Shown: in pieces, positions 32,075 to 43,760 of the stretch
Position numbering within the stretch: position 1 is the stretch's first letter
Layout: every line of letters begins with the position of its first letter
NCBI GenBank assembly: GCA_033439295.1
Contig: JAVTLE010000013.1
Span: 2,170,001-2,234,000 of the forward strand
Reading direction: 5' to 3'
DNA from: Deuterostichococcus epilithicus
Taxonomy: Eukaryota; Chlorophyta; Trebouxiophyceae; Prasiolales; Stichococcaceae
DNA: 64,000 bases
Notes under the pieces: model-generated
The model's database searches: none
Told to the model about the DNA's origin: nothing
The model's input: only the letters and a program-made list of their open reading frames with translations
Position numbers and translations under genes: made by a program

Positions 32075-35000
32075 ATGTCTGGCGCCATGGGCTTTGCTGG
32101 CGGGGCAGCGGACCTCAATATAGCGGGCCCCTGCTTCGCCGAATTCCGTGGCTTCTGGGAGGCCGGCCTGCTGTGCGACGTGGCGTTGCGCGCTGGCGAC
32201 GGCGCCGACGAGCTGCTGCTGCCGGCGCACAAGCTGGTCCTTGCGGCGGTTTCATCATATTTCCATGGCCTTTTTGCCGGCGCCGGCCGGCACATGCAGC
32301 GCAGCAGCTGGGCGCGGAGAGGCGGCGATTGCCCGGGCAGCAACGCTGGCAGCGGCGCCACCTCAGGCGCCAGCGAAGCAGCAGAAGGTGGCAGCGGCAG
32401 GGGCGGCGGGTCTGGTGCCGGCGCCGAGCTGCCAGTTGTTGACCTTTCGGCACTGGACCCACAGCAGCTGCGCTCTGTCATCGGCGCAGTCTATACGCAG
32501 CGGCTGCACGTGTCGGTCGACAACGTGCAGTCGCTGCTCGGCTGCTCTGACTTCCTTGGCATTGCCGCCGTCACGGACGCCTGCAGCCAGGTGGGGTTCT
32601 CTCCAGATTTTTGCCTCAGCTCAAGCGTGTGCAACTCCTCCAACGGGGCAGGGCTCCTGGATGCCTGCATCGTACATGCCGCACCCACAAGGCTGAGGAT
32701 CTGCTGACCAGCTGATTGCTCTCCCCGTCAGAACCCGACATCATGGACATGCCGGTGCGCGCAGTTTCTGGTGGACCAGCTTGACGTTTCATCCTGCCTG
32801 GCCACTGTGCGGCTCGCGGGGCACTTCGAACTTCCCTCGCTGCTGAAACCCACGGTGCGACGCCTGCCTGCGGTTGCGCACTGTTCCCACTTGGAATGCC
32901 TTCCAGCTCCTACAGCACATGAGCGGAAATCCGGGCAGAATTTGGTGTGGACACCAACATTCGCCTTTGTGTGCGCCGCAGATGGCCTTTGTGTGCGCAA
33001 ATTTCTCAAAGGCAGTGGCGGCAGAGGGCGCCGTCGAGCAGGTTCAGGGCCTGCCGAAGGAGCTGCTGCTGCAGCTGCTGGCCAGTGAGACGCTGCAGGC
33101 GTCCTCCGAGTTGGACGTGGCACAGGTGACACGTGTTGCATGCCGAGGCTGCCTGGGGCGGTGGGGCGCTGTCAGAAGCTGGAGTCAGAGGAGCCGTTTT
33201 CCTACACCAGATGCAGAACAACTTTGGGGCGGGCCGAGCCTGGGCTGGGCCGCACCTCGCCTGCGGGGCTGTCAAGACAAACACGTGCTTCGTGACAGCC
33301 GTTTGCTGGTGGCGCCTGCGCAGGCGGCGGTTGCTTGGTTGGAGGCGCGCCCTTCAAGTCTGCAGGCGGAGGCGCCCGACCTGCTGCGCACCGTGCGGCT
33401 GCCGCCGGGGCAGCTGCGCTCCGAGGTGAGCTCGGACCAAGGGACCTGAGTTTTGCGACCGGTGCGGCGTCGGAGCAGAAGCAGTCCTGGCATGCCGACC
33501 GTCCTGCGATAAGAACAATTACGGATTGGGTGTGCGAGATCAGGTGCACCCGACCACTGCGACCCACACTGCTGGAACGCCAACACGTGCTACTTCATGC
33601 AGGTCGAGAGCGGGGAGATCCATGTGCAGGACGCACGGTTCCGTGCCGCGCTGCTGGCACTGCTGGCGGATGGCATCTCCCGGCTGCGCATTCCGCCGGC
33701 GTGCCCACGGCAGAAGCTGCCAGTCACGCTGATTGCCGCCGGTGGCCACGACCCCTCGTGGCACGCCTGCAGGTTGGAAAAGCGCCTCCTCTCCATTCTG
33801 AGGATGTGTGCAGCGTCAGGATTCGGTCAGCTTCTGCCATGACACGCAAGGGCCCCCGGACTGCACTGCCGCGGACCTGGGTGCTGGACCGCTGGAAAGG
33901 CATGATGCCCTGACAGCGGGGACAGGAAACCGTCCGGGAGTCTGTGACGACACCCCTGCTTGCTTCGCGCGCGCAGGCACACAGAGCTGTACCGGCCGCG
34001 GACGGACGACTGGGTGGCGGGGCCATTCCTGCCGCAGGGCTACTCCTTTGCCGCCGGTGGCGTGCTGAGCGGCGATGCCGTCGTGGTGGGCGGCGCCACG
34101 CACGGCACCTGCGCCGCGCGGCTGCAGGACGGCCGCTGGCAGGGCCTGCCCGGCTGCCAGACGCCGCGCTTGCACGCTGCCGTCGCGGCGTGCGCCGGCC
34201 GTCTGTACATCCTGGTGAGCCCTCTGTCATGCATGATGCTTGACTCTCTCGCCTGCTGCCACAGCCCCCAGGCCCCACTGCACATGGTCCCGTGCCTCCC
34301 TTCACCACTGGAGCAAGGTGGCGCGGCACCTCACCACGGCGCTGGCGGGAGGCTCCCCTCGGAGCATTCGAGCCACACGTTCATGCAGCGGTTGATGCTG
34401 TGCACAATCCTGTGCACGATCCTGCGCAGGGCGGCAGAGCGGTGGACGGCACCACGCGGTGCACAGAGTGCCTGCTGCCTGACGGCCGGCGCTGGCAGCG
34501 CGGCCCCGACATGGTGCTTCCTCGCACCGCGCTCGCTGCGGCTGCAATCCAGGTCAGCCGCCGGCCGCATCGACGCGAAGCGCCTCCGCGGCCGTTTATG
34601 CACCGGCTCATCCACCGGCTCTTCATGCCCCTTCACGAGCTCTCATTCCCGCAACATCTCGCAGGCTGGCGGATCCATCATGCAACAAGAGACACCCCAC
34701 TGTGGAAGCCCTGTTGTGGGTGCCACCAGCACACTGTCCGGCCTCTGACAATTTGTAGGGTCGGCGTCCACAGGAGCAGCTGTTTGCCGTGGGCGGCCAG
34801 AGCGGCAAGGCGGTGCACGCGTCGATGGAGGTGCTCGACGCGCCGACCGGCTGCTTCGCACTGCTGCAGCGCCAGATGCGTGCCGAGCGCAAGTACACCT
34901 CCTGCAGCGCCATGGCAGGTGCCGGATGATTTGAAGAAGCGTTTGCGCCTCCGTTCCCAATGTCAGTGCACATGCTGCTGCGCTATGGCAGGCGCCCCAC

Positions 35001-35775
35001 GCCTGTCAGACGCTCGCTCCGAGCCCATCCTTACACGCGCGGTGCCCGCGTGCTTGACAGGTAGAGCGTTGTCGAGCCCAAAGCACATGCTGCTCGCCAA
35101 TCGGCTTCTGGCCACACCTCGGCACTCGAGTCCTGTCCTGCTGCAACGTGCCAGACCTGGCAACACAATCCAAATCGCCGACAGCACGGTTTCCATAGCA
35201 TAGCACCGTATGCAACCAGGGCGGCTGTACGTTGTGGGCGGGATGGACGCGACGCGGACACGCATGGCGTCAGTGGAGGCGTGGGACCCGCGGGAGGGGC
35301 GCTGGGCACAGCTGGCGCCCATGCGGCAGGCACGCGCCAGCTGCTGCACCGCCGTCCTCGGTGACGAGCTGTATGCTGTCGCCGGCAGCGGTGCGCCGTC
35401 TCTCCCACAGGCACAATGCCAACTACACATGTGCAGAACCCGGCTTTGCGGCAGGGGGACTGCGCTGCCTGTGCTAATGCTCCTGTTCCTTCCCCACCAT
35501 CTCTACTTACCTAGGTGCCTGCAGCGCTGCGCTGTCGGCGGCCTTGCTCTCCTTTCGTTCTTCTGCCAAGGGTGGACACCGCTGCGCTGCGTTCTCGTCC
35601 GTCTCAATCGCACATCCTGCAGCAACGAGTGCCCACTTTGGCCTGATATGCAGGCGAGAACGACAGCATCCTCGACACGGTGGAATGCTACTCGCCGGCG
35701 GCGGGCAAGTGGCGGTCGTGCCGCCCGCTCAACCTGGCCCGCAGCAACCTCGCGCTGCTGCCGCTGTGCGACTGA
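32075..35775 (+). CDS. BTB-BACK-Kelch (KLHL-like) protein, probable CUL3 ubiquitin-ligase adaptor
   Basis: In animals this architecture recruits substrates to cullin-3. The start at 32075 leads into a BTB domain: FWEAGLLCDVALRAGDG, LLLPAHKLVLAAVSSYFHGL, then AVYTQRLHVSVDNVQSLLGC. A Ser/Gly-rich insertion (about 32300-32430) splits it. BACK-like exons follow: FLVDQLDVSSCLATVRLAG, FVCANFSKAV, LPKELLLQLLASETLQASSE, AAVAWLEARPSSLQAEAPDL. Kelch blades come next: LYRPRTDDWVAGPFLPQGYS (34000), ECLLPDGRRWQRGPDMVLPR (34480), LFAVGGQSGKAVHASMEVLD (34785), GRLYVVGGMDATRTRMASVE (35220), SILDTVECYSPAAGKWRSCR (35660), stop at 35775. The exon ending SCSAMA (34918) is echoed in the next intron. Confidence 0.9.
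34897..34991 (+). repeat. Partial duplication of a Kelch exon end in the following intron
   Basis: The last 22 nt of the exon (34897-34918) recur at 34970-34991 with 18/22 identity in the same reading frame (TSCSAMA versus TCCCAMA). The copy is preceded by cag and followed by a GC donor-like GCGCCC. Confidence 0.6.
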
Positions 35776-36060
35776 TCACCTGTGTGACGGGATTCGAAGG
35801 CTGATCGCAAATGCTTCTGTCCAGCTACCATGTTGATGGCTTTGTAGGTCGATATGTACAACTGCCGCCATTTGAGGATGATGTATTGTTGTCCCTCCAT
35901 GCGGACCTGGGTGAGGTTTGTGTTTTTGTTCCTTTTCACACCGGAGAGGCTCCAAGTGAGGACTGAAAAGTGTCTTCAAGAAAGGCTGTCAGCATTTTGC
36001 TTCAAGACCTATTCCATAACCCAATTTGCGCCAAGGCTGCCGCCATCATGGCAGGGACCT
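35776..36060. other. Tail-to-tail gap between Kelch and ZIP genes
   Basis: 285 bp holding both 3' ends; nothing else is recognised. Confidence 0.6.
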
Positions 36061-38492
36061 CTAGTGACCGTGCTCGCCGTTCCATACCTCCAGACAGTAC
36101 AGGTTCCCCGACATCAGGGCCATGCCGACGAAGAAGGAAATGATGGCCTTCTCAGTGCCCGCATGCTTGAAGGCTGACGGCAGCAGCTCGTGCAACGTGA
36201 TCCATGTCCTGCGGCACACAAGCAGGTCCCGCACTTCAGCAGTCCGTCAACATGCCACCACAGCCCCACCGTGGCCAGCACGAAGACATCGTCGTCATCC
36301 TCGAGGCAGGGCAACGCCAGCAAATGGCCCACATGGGGTGCAAGCTTGTCACGTAAGCACATGTGGCTGGCATGTATGCAGGTAGGCATGCGGTCTAGCG
36401 ACAGGCCTGCAGGTGACCAGAGGCGTGCCACTCATCTGCCTGTCTGATGCGTAACTAATGGCAAACTCTGGTTGGTGACACTTCACAAACAAAAGGGGAT
36501 CTCGGACGCACATGATGCCGCCGACACCAGCCAACATCTGCTCCACCAGCTGCGGTGACAGGTCCACTGGCAGCACCAGCGCCACGAAGATCACCGCCGC
36601 AGGCTCCGCCAGGCCTGCCACGAAAGCCAGGGCGCAGGCGTCAGACCCTCCACCATTGCCTTGGCACAGGCGCTGGGTAGTCGTATTGTATGACCCTGAG
36701 CTCAGAAATAACCATTCCTGTCTCCCCGGGAGCCCCGCCCAGGTGTTTCTGCAGGCTGACCGTTGCAGGGCCTCACACCTTGAGGTGCGTCATGGAGCAG
36801 GCGCAGGCCGAGACCAGATGATAAGAGCTGCAAACCGGTTCCACGCACGATCTCGCACTAGCTGACCTGAGAGGAAGGCATATTTGAAGCCTGTCCAGCG
36901 GCTCTTGGTCGCAAAGTACACCGGCAGCGCCACCGCAACGCCCTCAGGTATGTTGTGCATTGCAATCGCCACCGCCAAGCTGAGCCCCACAGCCTGCAGC
37001 GGCCGCCAGCGCCCGTTGCTGACTTTTGCTCCATCACAGTTCTCTCAGGGTCACATGGCGAGCTGTGCACAGCACACATGCACTTGCACCTCTGCTCAAA
37101 GCGGTGTAGGTGTGAGTCAAGCGGACGATGCACTCCATGCAGTGCAACGACCTGCGGACTGGTTCCACACTGGCGCACCACCCACCTGAGACTTCATGGA
37201 CGCCAGGAAGACCGCGATGCCTTCGGGAAAGTTGTGCAGCGCAATGCCTGCGGACACGCACACACAAGAATGTGCAATGCTTCATCATCAGTGCAATGCT
37301 TCACGCACGAGTCACAAGCAGGCCTCCCAGCGGCCAGCGTGCTCAAGGGCCCCTGCACCCCAGGAACAGAACATGACCCACCTATGGCGGTGATGATGCC
37401 GCTCATCAGTACGCTCTTGCGCTGCCGGCGCTCCTCCTTGACCGCCTTGACGGTCTGCTTGCTGGCCTTGTCCGGCATCGGCGCCTCGCCGGCCTGGAGA
37501 GATAGTGGGAGGGATCTACACACTTGCACCTTTCCAGCCTCACTCTCCGGCTGATCAGAACTGGAGCATTGAATGCTGACGGGACCGAATCGATCACGTC
37601 GTTGACGATTTGTGTTTCGAACTCGCCTTCATCGTCTTCGTACCGAATGAGGGTTCCTATGTGCCACTCACCTGTATGGCGGCGTCCGCCGCCGAAGGCT
37701 CCGGGATGAAGTACACGATGGCGCCAAAGAAGACCACGCCAGCGTAAAACCACAAGTTGGCCATGAGAAATCCCACTGCCTGCGGGCACTCTGGGGTTTT
37801 GGCTTTAGGGTCTATGTGCAGGTACGGCAAGAGGCACGACCACAGCAGTCTGCCCTCAACGGCGGCTGGTGCCTGACGCCATGGGCACGCGCAGACGACA
37901 CGGAGCAGAAGGCACGCTGCCCTATCTGGGCCGCTGCGTGGCAGATCCTCGACTGCAATGTCACACAGCCCTGACAGAAGACCTGCTGCGCGGAGACGGC
38001 ACCTGCATGGACTGTGGCAGCAGGTCTACGAAGGAGATGCACAGCATCAGCCCTCCGGCTAGGCCCTGCGCGATACATATCGCACGGCGCCAACAGGTCA
38101 GCTGCAGGCAGACTTGACCGGTCGTGCGCAGTTCGTGCGCATGCCCTTGCCTCGGAGCCGCTTGCAGCTGTCTGATGCCAAGCGTGACATGCGTCAGGCA
38201 GGCATCCGCCTCAGCAGAAAGGGCTTGCATTGCCAAGGCAAGATGTTCCTGCTTGCCTGTAGGAGACCCAGCTTCTGGTAGCTCATATCTGGCTGCGATT
38301 TCAGAAAATATCCTCATGATGGCAAGCAATGATCGGCATCGCATCATCACGCATATCATCGTGGCCAAGCAAACGCAAACATACGCGCGACAGGCACACC
38401 TGCGCAACGACGATGAGACCGCCCAGCGCTGTCCCGCATGCCCCCATGCATGTGAGCAGCAGCGCCGTATGGATGTCCCCTCCGGACACCAT
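36061..38492 (-). CDS. ZIP-family metal (zinc) transporter, ZupT-like
   Basis: Moves Zn2+ or related divalent metals toward the cytoplasm. From the start at 38492, exons read: VSGGDIHTALLLTCMGACG (TM1), GLAGGLMLCISFVDLLPQ (TM2, near 38040), VGFLMANLWFYAGVVFFGAI (TM3, near 37760), a basic loop DKASKQTVKAVKEERRQRKS (near 37460), GIALHNFPEGIAVFLASMKS (near 37240) and SLAVAIAMHNIPEGVAVALP (near 36980). These last two carry the paired HNxPEG metal-binding motifs of the core helices. Then come FATKSRWTGFKYAFLSG, GLAEPAAVIFVALVLP, and ITLHELLPSAFKHAGTEKAI (near 36200), ending LYCLEVWNGEHGH, stop at 36061. Order and motifs match bacterial ZupT and the eukaryotic ZIP11-like subgroup. No His-rich loop is seen. 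Confidence 0.9.
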
Positions 38493-39385
38493 GTTGAATG
38501 CTGCCGCGGGCACCTCGGCAAAGCCGCTGGCCTGCTGCAGCCTGATCGGGGTCGAGCTGCCCTTCTGCGTGAACACAAGTAGAAACTTTATTCTTCTGCT
38601 TTCAGAATCACAAGTATGCAGGTCTGATCTGGCATGGAATGTCGCAGCGCATGATGAGGCAGACGCAACCGAGACAACACCCAAACCGCGCTTGTGCGCC
38701 GAAATCGGGGATTGACGCACCCTTACGGCGTCACCGGCGACCAAGGCCCAGTCTCCAACGTGTTTCCTGACCACGCGATGTGCACTGCTAGCGACAGATT
38801 GGAGGGTGCTGAGGGTCATGCAGCGCGACCTTCCGAGGTAAATGGAGGGTCGCTCTACTCTGTTTGCATCTCTATCCAAGGATTGTCTCTTCGCGTCTTC
38901 AGGACGAAGGTGCCGATGTTGTGACTTCGTTGCAGAGCTTTGTGAGGTCAAGGGGGATTGCAGATTCACCGCCAACTCATACATTGGCGATTACCACCGT
39001 CTGGACGACAATGAACGCCTTCGAGTGCCTCCTTCCACAATTCAGGTCAGGCTACGCACTGAACACTCTTTCCGAACTGACGTCTGCAGGATCTACGCTG
39101 ACGGAAAATTGCTGCAAAAGTGAGCGGCACATGCTCGGTGGACTCAGTTCTGGCCAGACGACTTTTTGTAGATGATCGGAATGGTCCTGCGGCACACTCA
39201 AACATAGCGTCATATTCCAGCAGTGAACGGATAACGAAGTACATCAGGCCAGCTGTGACCCCAAACTTGATGTTGCCATGAAAGCAATGCACCTGAATCA
39301 CTGCTGTCCCCGCAACAATGGAGAGCATCCCCAAAGCGTGGGCGGGTGGGAGGCACTCAGGCGGGGTTGGCCAGGCTGCACACGA
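38493..39385. other. Region of about 0.9 kb without a supported gene
   Basis: It contains the upstream region of the ZIP gene and the 3' side of the PsbP-like gene. Open frames on both strands lack recognisable domains. A hydrophobic minus-strand stretch near 39230-39330 could be an additional exon, but nothing links it to a gene. Confidence 0.4.
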
Positions 39386-41194
39386 TCAGAAGAGGCACCT
39401 GAATGACTGCTGCACAGTCCGCAGCAGCTTCTCCTTGGTATCGAAGGTCTTGGGCGGGGCCTTGACGAACATGGCAAACACCTGCACGGGGAGGGACCAA
39501 CAGCTCAGCAACCGACAAAACTGTGCCTAGCCCTTGTTTTCCTTCACCATGACAGCACCGTTGCACACCAGCAATGCTGCTCGGTCTCACCTTGCCGGTC
39601 TGCACCGTGACTGTGGCCAGGTAGTTGGCGACCTGGGCGCACAAAGCGGAATAGATATGCAGTTTGCGCAAACCAGCAATGCAACGAAGGTAATCAACAG
39701 CACAAGGCTCCATGACAGTGTGTGTATCATGGCGATCTTTGTGGACAAGCCACTTGTATGTAGCCGGCACACTCACCGGCGAGTAGATCTCGTAGTCAAA
39801 GTAAGTCTGACCATCGATCTCACGCTGGCTCTGCTTTGTGTCTGTGGACTCCGTGATGGCGTCCTGCGGTGCCAGCCGCAAGTGAATCAGCGCGCAGCCT
39901 GCCAACTTGGCTACACCGTAAGAGAGCAGACCACATGCACACGCGACGGTAACCAAGCAGGTGAGGTGGTGCATGGTCTACCTACCTGCAGGTCATAGTC
40001 CGCGCCTGCAAAGCCCTGGAAGGTCGTCTCAACGTTGTTCAGCCTGCGTGCAACGGTGTTTGCTGAATCCGCCCGGACCGAACGCATAATCACGGTGAAA
40101 ATTGTCGTGCAAACCACGACCGGAAGCTCTGGCGGTGACCGCTCACTGATCGCCCAGCCACCATCCTCACTTGAAGGTCTTGTTGTCCTCGCCGGCCCGC
40201 GAAAAGGTGACGACAAATGCGCCTGGGTAGCCTGACAGGAAAATACCGCACAGTCAATGACCAGGTGGGCAGAGTTGAGACGGCGCTGGCCAGCTGCTGG
40301 CTTGTATGCGCGACTGTGACACAGCTCGTCTACTTCGCCTCACCCTTGCCCTTCTTCTCGTACAGGATGCAGTCGATGCCCTGCATTCCCTTCTTCACCT
40401 GCAGGCGCCGTATGCCGGTCAGCTGCTGAGAGAGTGCTTCACAACGAGCCGAGGGGGCATGCAGACGACAAGGCGACGGACCTTGTTGACCGTCTCGATC
40501 TTCCACTCTGTGGGGTATGAGAAGTAGTACCTGCACAGAATTGTCAGATCAGCGCGGCATGAAAATTGCACCCCAGGATGCTTTGACGCAGTGTCAACAT
40601 GCGTAGTCCCACGCACTGGCTTTGACACCGGGCTCACTTTGCGTCCTCCTGCGCGTTGCCGCCGTAGCCGCCGTAGCTCGTTGGAGGGCTGGCAGTTCCA
40701 AAGTACACAGACATGCCTGCGGCTCCGGACCAGCATGGTCATACAGGAGCGATGCGAAAGTCTTCGAAGACGTGTTCAGTGTGCACTCCTGCATCAGAAA
40801 TCAAACCTTCCGCAGCAGGCTTTGTTTTGTCGACGACCTCCTTCACAAGCTCCTTGTTTGCCACCGCCTCCTCGTCTGTTGCATCCGCGGCCAGCGCGGG
40901 ATTGGTCTGGCTCATGGCCAGCGCCGTGCCCAGCATTGCAAGGAGCTCCCGCCTGTCCAGGCTGTGCTGCTGACCATCATGTTGATTGCTGGCACCGCTA
41001 TCCTGGCGTTGGCATCGCACAGCCGGGCTGCACCTGTTGAAAGCGTGGTGACACCTGGCAGCACTGCGGAAAGGGTGCAGGCAGCGCGTGTGGGAGGGTG
41101 CCAAGTTCATCGCGGACAAAATGCCCCGGCTATGATATGTGTTGGGTGCAAACGGTGCAGAACTGGCGAACAACATTGCTGTCGCGGAGATCAT
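39386..41194 (-). CDS. PsbP-domain thylakoid lumen protein
   Basis: PsbP-like proteins sit in the thylakoid lumen and help photosystem II or other thylakoid complexes. The start is 41194 or, giving a more typical transit peptide, 41110 (MNLAPSHTRCLHPFRSAARC). After an Arg/Ser-rich plastid leader comes a twin-arginine lumen signal, RRELLAMLGTALAMSQ, with an Ala-x-Ala cleavage site (ALAAD). The PsbP fold follows across exons: YYFSYPTEWKIETVNKV (near 40510), GMQGIDCILYEK, GAFVVTFSRAGEDNKTFK (near 40190), LNNVETTFQGFAGADYDLQ (near 40040), DGQTYFDYEIYSPV (near 39800), YLATVTVQTGKVFAMFVKAP, then KTFDTKEKLLRTVQQSFRCL, stop at 39386. Repeat array 2 starts under 90 bp upstream of the first start codon. 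The exact PsbP subfamily is not assigned. Confidence 0.88.
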
Positions 41195-41255
41195 GCTCAG
41201 GGGGTGTTACTACATGCGAAGCTGTCGCGAGGGATGCATTTTCAAGACTAATTTC

Positions 41256-41274
41256 ATGCCGGCCCTGTACCCAT
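41256..41274 (+). repeat. Left flanking direct repeat of array 2 (19 bp)
   Basis: Matches 41844-41862 at 18 of 19 positions. The repeated word, atgccggccctgtacccat, is unrelated to the flank of array 1. Confidence 0.88.
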
Positions 41275-41843
41275 AGGGGCCAGGCCCCTTTAAAAAAGAA
41301 CGAGATAAGAGGTAGCCCCGGGCCCCCTTCTGCCCAGTTCTTCTTCAAGTTCTTTTTTAAATGAAAGGTACGTAGAGCCCAGGCCCTTTTTGAAAAAGAA
41401 CGAGATAAGAGGTGGCCCCGGGCGCCCTTCTGCCCCGTTCTTTTTCAAGTGCTTTTTCAAAAGAAAAAGGTACGTAGGGCCCAGGCCCCTTAAAAAAGGA
41501 ACGAGGTAAGAGGTAGCCCCGGGCACCCTTCTGCCCTGTTCTTTTTCAAGTGCTTTTTCGAAAGAGAAAGGTACGTAGAGCCCAGGCCCTTTAAAAAAGA
41601 ACAGGCTGATAGGTAGCCCCGGGCCCCCTCTGCCCAGTTCTGTTTTAAGGTATTTTTGAAACGAAAGGTACGTAGAGCTCAGGCCCCTTTTAAAACAGAA
41701 CGGGATAAGAGGTAGCCCCGGGCGCCCTTCTGCCCCGTTCTTTTCCAAGTGCTTTTTCAAAAGAGAAAGGTACGTAGAGCCCAGGCCCCCTTTTGAAAAG
41801 ATCCCGGGCGCCCGTTCTTTTTTAAGTGCCTTTTAAAACGAGA
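41275..41843. repeat. Tandem-repeat array 2, same family as array 1
   Basis: At least five units with 'ggtacgtag' near 41367, 41469, 41570, 41667 and 41769, giving periods of 97-102 bp. Units carry the same parts as array 1 in the same orientation. Most are of the 'acgagataagagg' subtype, with one 'acaggctgatagg'. The minus strand is open for 156 codons (41290-41760) with a repeating GRPGLP/GPGATSYL-type pattern, probably fortuitous. It occupies the gap between the divergent PsbP-like and IBR5-like genes. Confidence 0.93.
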
Positions 41844-41862
41844 ATGCCGGCCCTGTAGCCAT
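41844..41862 (+). repeat. Right flanking direct repeat of array 2 (19 bp)
   Basis: Same orientation as 41256-41274, one mismatch, directly following the last repeat-derived sequence. Confidence 0.88.
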
Positions 41863-42165
41863 GTGTGGGTCAAGCAATACCTGCACCCTGGCCAGCGCCG
41901 GCAGTTTCTTGTTACAAGATGCATCAAATCTTCGCCAACCAAACGTTGAATCACTGCAAGCTGTCGTGCGAGTTTTCTCGGCACTTCGGCCCATGAAAAT
42001 TTGCGTTGAGGGGGGCTCCTTGAGAACCTCGACGCTTAACACCAGTGCAGCCTGTGCCCTGACCTCGCCTAGCAAAGCGTTCATCTTGGGAAGCCCGTCA
42101 TCTTGGCTGCCACAGCGGACCGACAAACCTTGCACTGCGGTCTAGCGTTCTGGGCATTCCTCCCC

Positions 42166-43760
42166 ATGTCCCGTTTGGGCAAGGCCAAGCGAGAGCGCGA
42201 GGAAGCGTGCTACATCTGCGGTCACTACCATGACGTGAGCTCTAATTCCATGCTTGCGCAGCTCTGTCAGACTTTGCCTCGGCTTCAACATGTGCGCATG
42301 CTAAACATGGTGTGTGCGCCTGTGCTCATCGCCCTGTGCTGCCCGCAGTATGAAGGCGGCGTCCCTTGCAGCGTGTGCGGACACCGACTGCAGCACACGG
42401 CGGAGAAGGGGCAGCAGCCCAGCGCATATCCTTCAGAAATTCTGCCGGGGTTTCTGTATCTTGGCAGCTACGACAATGCGTCCCGCTGCGAGCTGCTCAA
42501 GGCCATGGACATCACGCACATCCTGAACGTGAGCCTGCTCCTTGCCTCACCTGCTGCAATATCTAGAAGCTCAGCGCAGTGCACCTTGCAGCGCAGGAGG
42601 TGGCCGCCATGCTGTAACCCCATGGTGCTGTGCATGCGGCGACACGGCCTGCCATGCTCCAGAATCACAGAGTGCCTGTCGTCACGATGACAGCGTTGAA
42701 CATGTCGCCTCACGGAATCCCTGCAGACGGTGCCTTCGAGTCCGAACCTGTACAAGAACTCGTTCACATACGAGACAGTGGAGCAGCTGCCGCCAGACTT
42801 TACCGCATGCAACAAGTTCATAGGTATGAAATCCTGCATGACTTGTGGCTTTCGCCAGTCTCGCCATACGCGACTGCGATGCTGGCGAGACACGCAGCCT
42901 GATCACCTTTGCCACGCCTGGCGTAGTACTTCGCTGAACGTTCCAGAAGTCTGGGTCTGCAGACTCAGCGCGGGAGGCACAAACGCGGGTGTTGGTCCAC
43001 TGCATGTCAGGCATCACCAGGTATCGACAACACCAACTGCCCAACCGCTTGCAGCCTGGCATGCAAGCACTTTCTGTATGTGAACTTGCATAAAAAAATG
43101 TGGATTGGCTCAGCAGATTGGTCGCAACCTAGACGGCGCTGCTGATGCTGATGCACTGCATCTTGCATGCAGGTCGCCTGCAGTCGTGTGCGCATACCTG
43201 ATGCACCTGCGGCGGTGGCGGCTCACCGAGAGCTTCAAGTGGCTGGCGGACAAGCACCCACACATGCAGCTGTCGCTCGGTGCGGCTGCCTCCGTGCGGC
43301 CGAGTGTACAAAATTGCAATGACGACACACCAGTTGCATGTCGGCGAATGCTTGGACTGACGGGACAGGTCTTTGGACACGCTAGCGCAAGCTGCAGATC
43401 GTGGACACTGTGCATACTTGATGGCATGCAGGTGACCAGAAGCGGCTGCAGGAGTTTGAGGTGGCGTGCCTCGGCAGCACCTCTGTCGGCTTTGGCGGGC
43501 TGCAGCTGCCGCAGATCGCCGGCGCGCCACCGTCACAGCACGCGCAGCAGCCCGGCAGCGGCCCGTTCAGCTGGAACGGCAGTGGCGGCAGCCCGGCCAC
43601 GCCGCAGCAGCCGCTGCATGTGGCCAATGGCAACAGCGCGCCGCCGTCGTCGGCGCCGCAAGCTCCCTGTGACGCGCCCAGCGCCTCACAGCCGCCAGCC
43701 GGATTTAGTTTTATGCCAGGCGGTGTGACTGGCGGCTTCGTATTTGGCATCTCGCAGTAG
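42166..43760 (+). CDS. IBR5-like dual-specificity protein phosphatase
   Basis: In Arabidopsis IBR5 dephosphorylates a MAP kinase and modulates auxin signalling. Six exons join in phase: 42166-42234, 42349-42528, 42727-42823, 42963-43020, 43173-43279 and 43432-43760, giving 279 residues. A Cys-rich N-terminal zinc-binding element (CYICGHYHD then GGVPCSVCGH) precedes SEILPGFLYLGSYDNASRCE, VPSSPNLYKNSFTYETVEQL, and the catalytic P-loop LVHCMSGITRSPAVVCAYLM (Cys-x5-Arg). DQKRLQEFEVACLGS follows, then a Pro/Gly/Ser-rich tail ending GGFVFGISQ. The zinc element plus SEILPxFLYLGSYDNASR identify the IBR5 type among dual-specificity phosphatases. The loop reads SGITR rather than the SGKSR common in plants. 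All junctions are GT-AG. Confidence 0.93.

Noticed and set aside
41290-41760. 156-codon open frame through array 2 as a repeat protein
   Set aside because: Unit lengths of 97-102 bp shift frame between units, there is no plausible start context, and the frame does not join the PsbP-like coding sequence. Probably openness caused by low stop-codon density.
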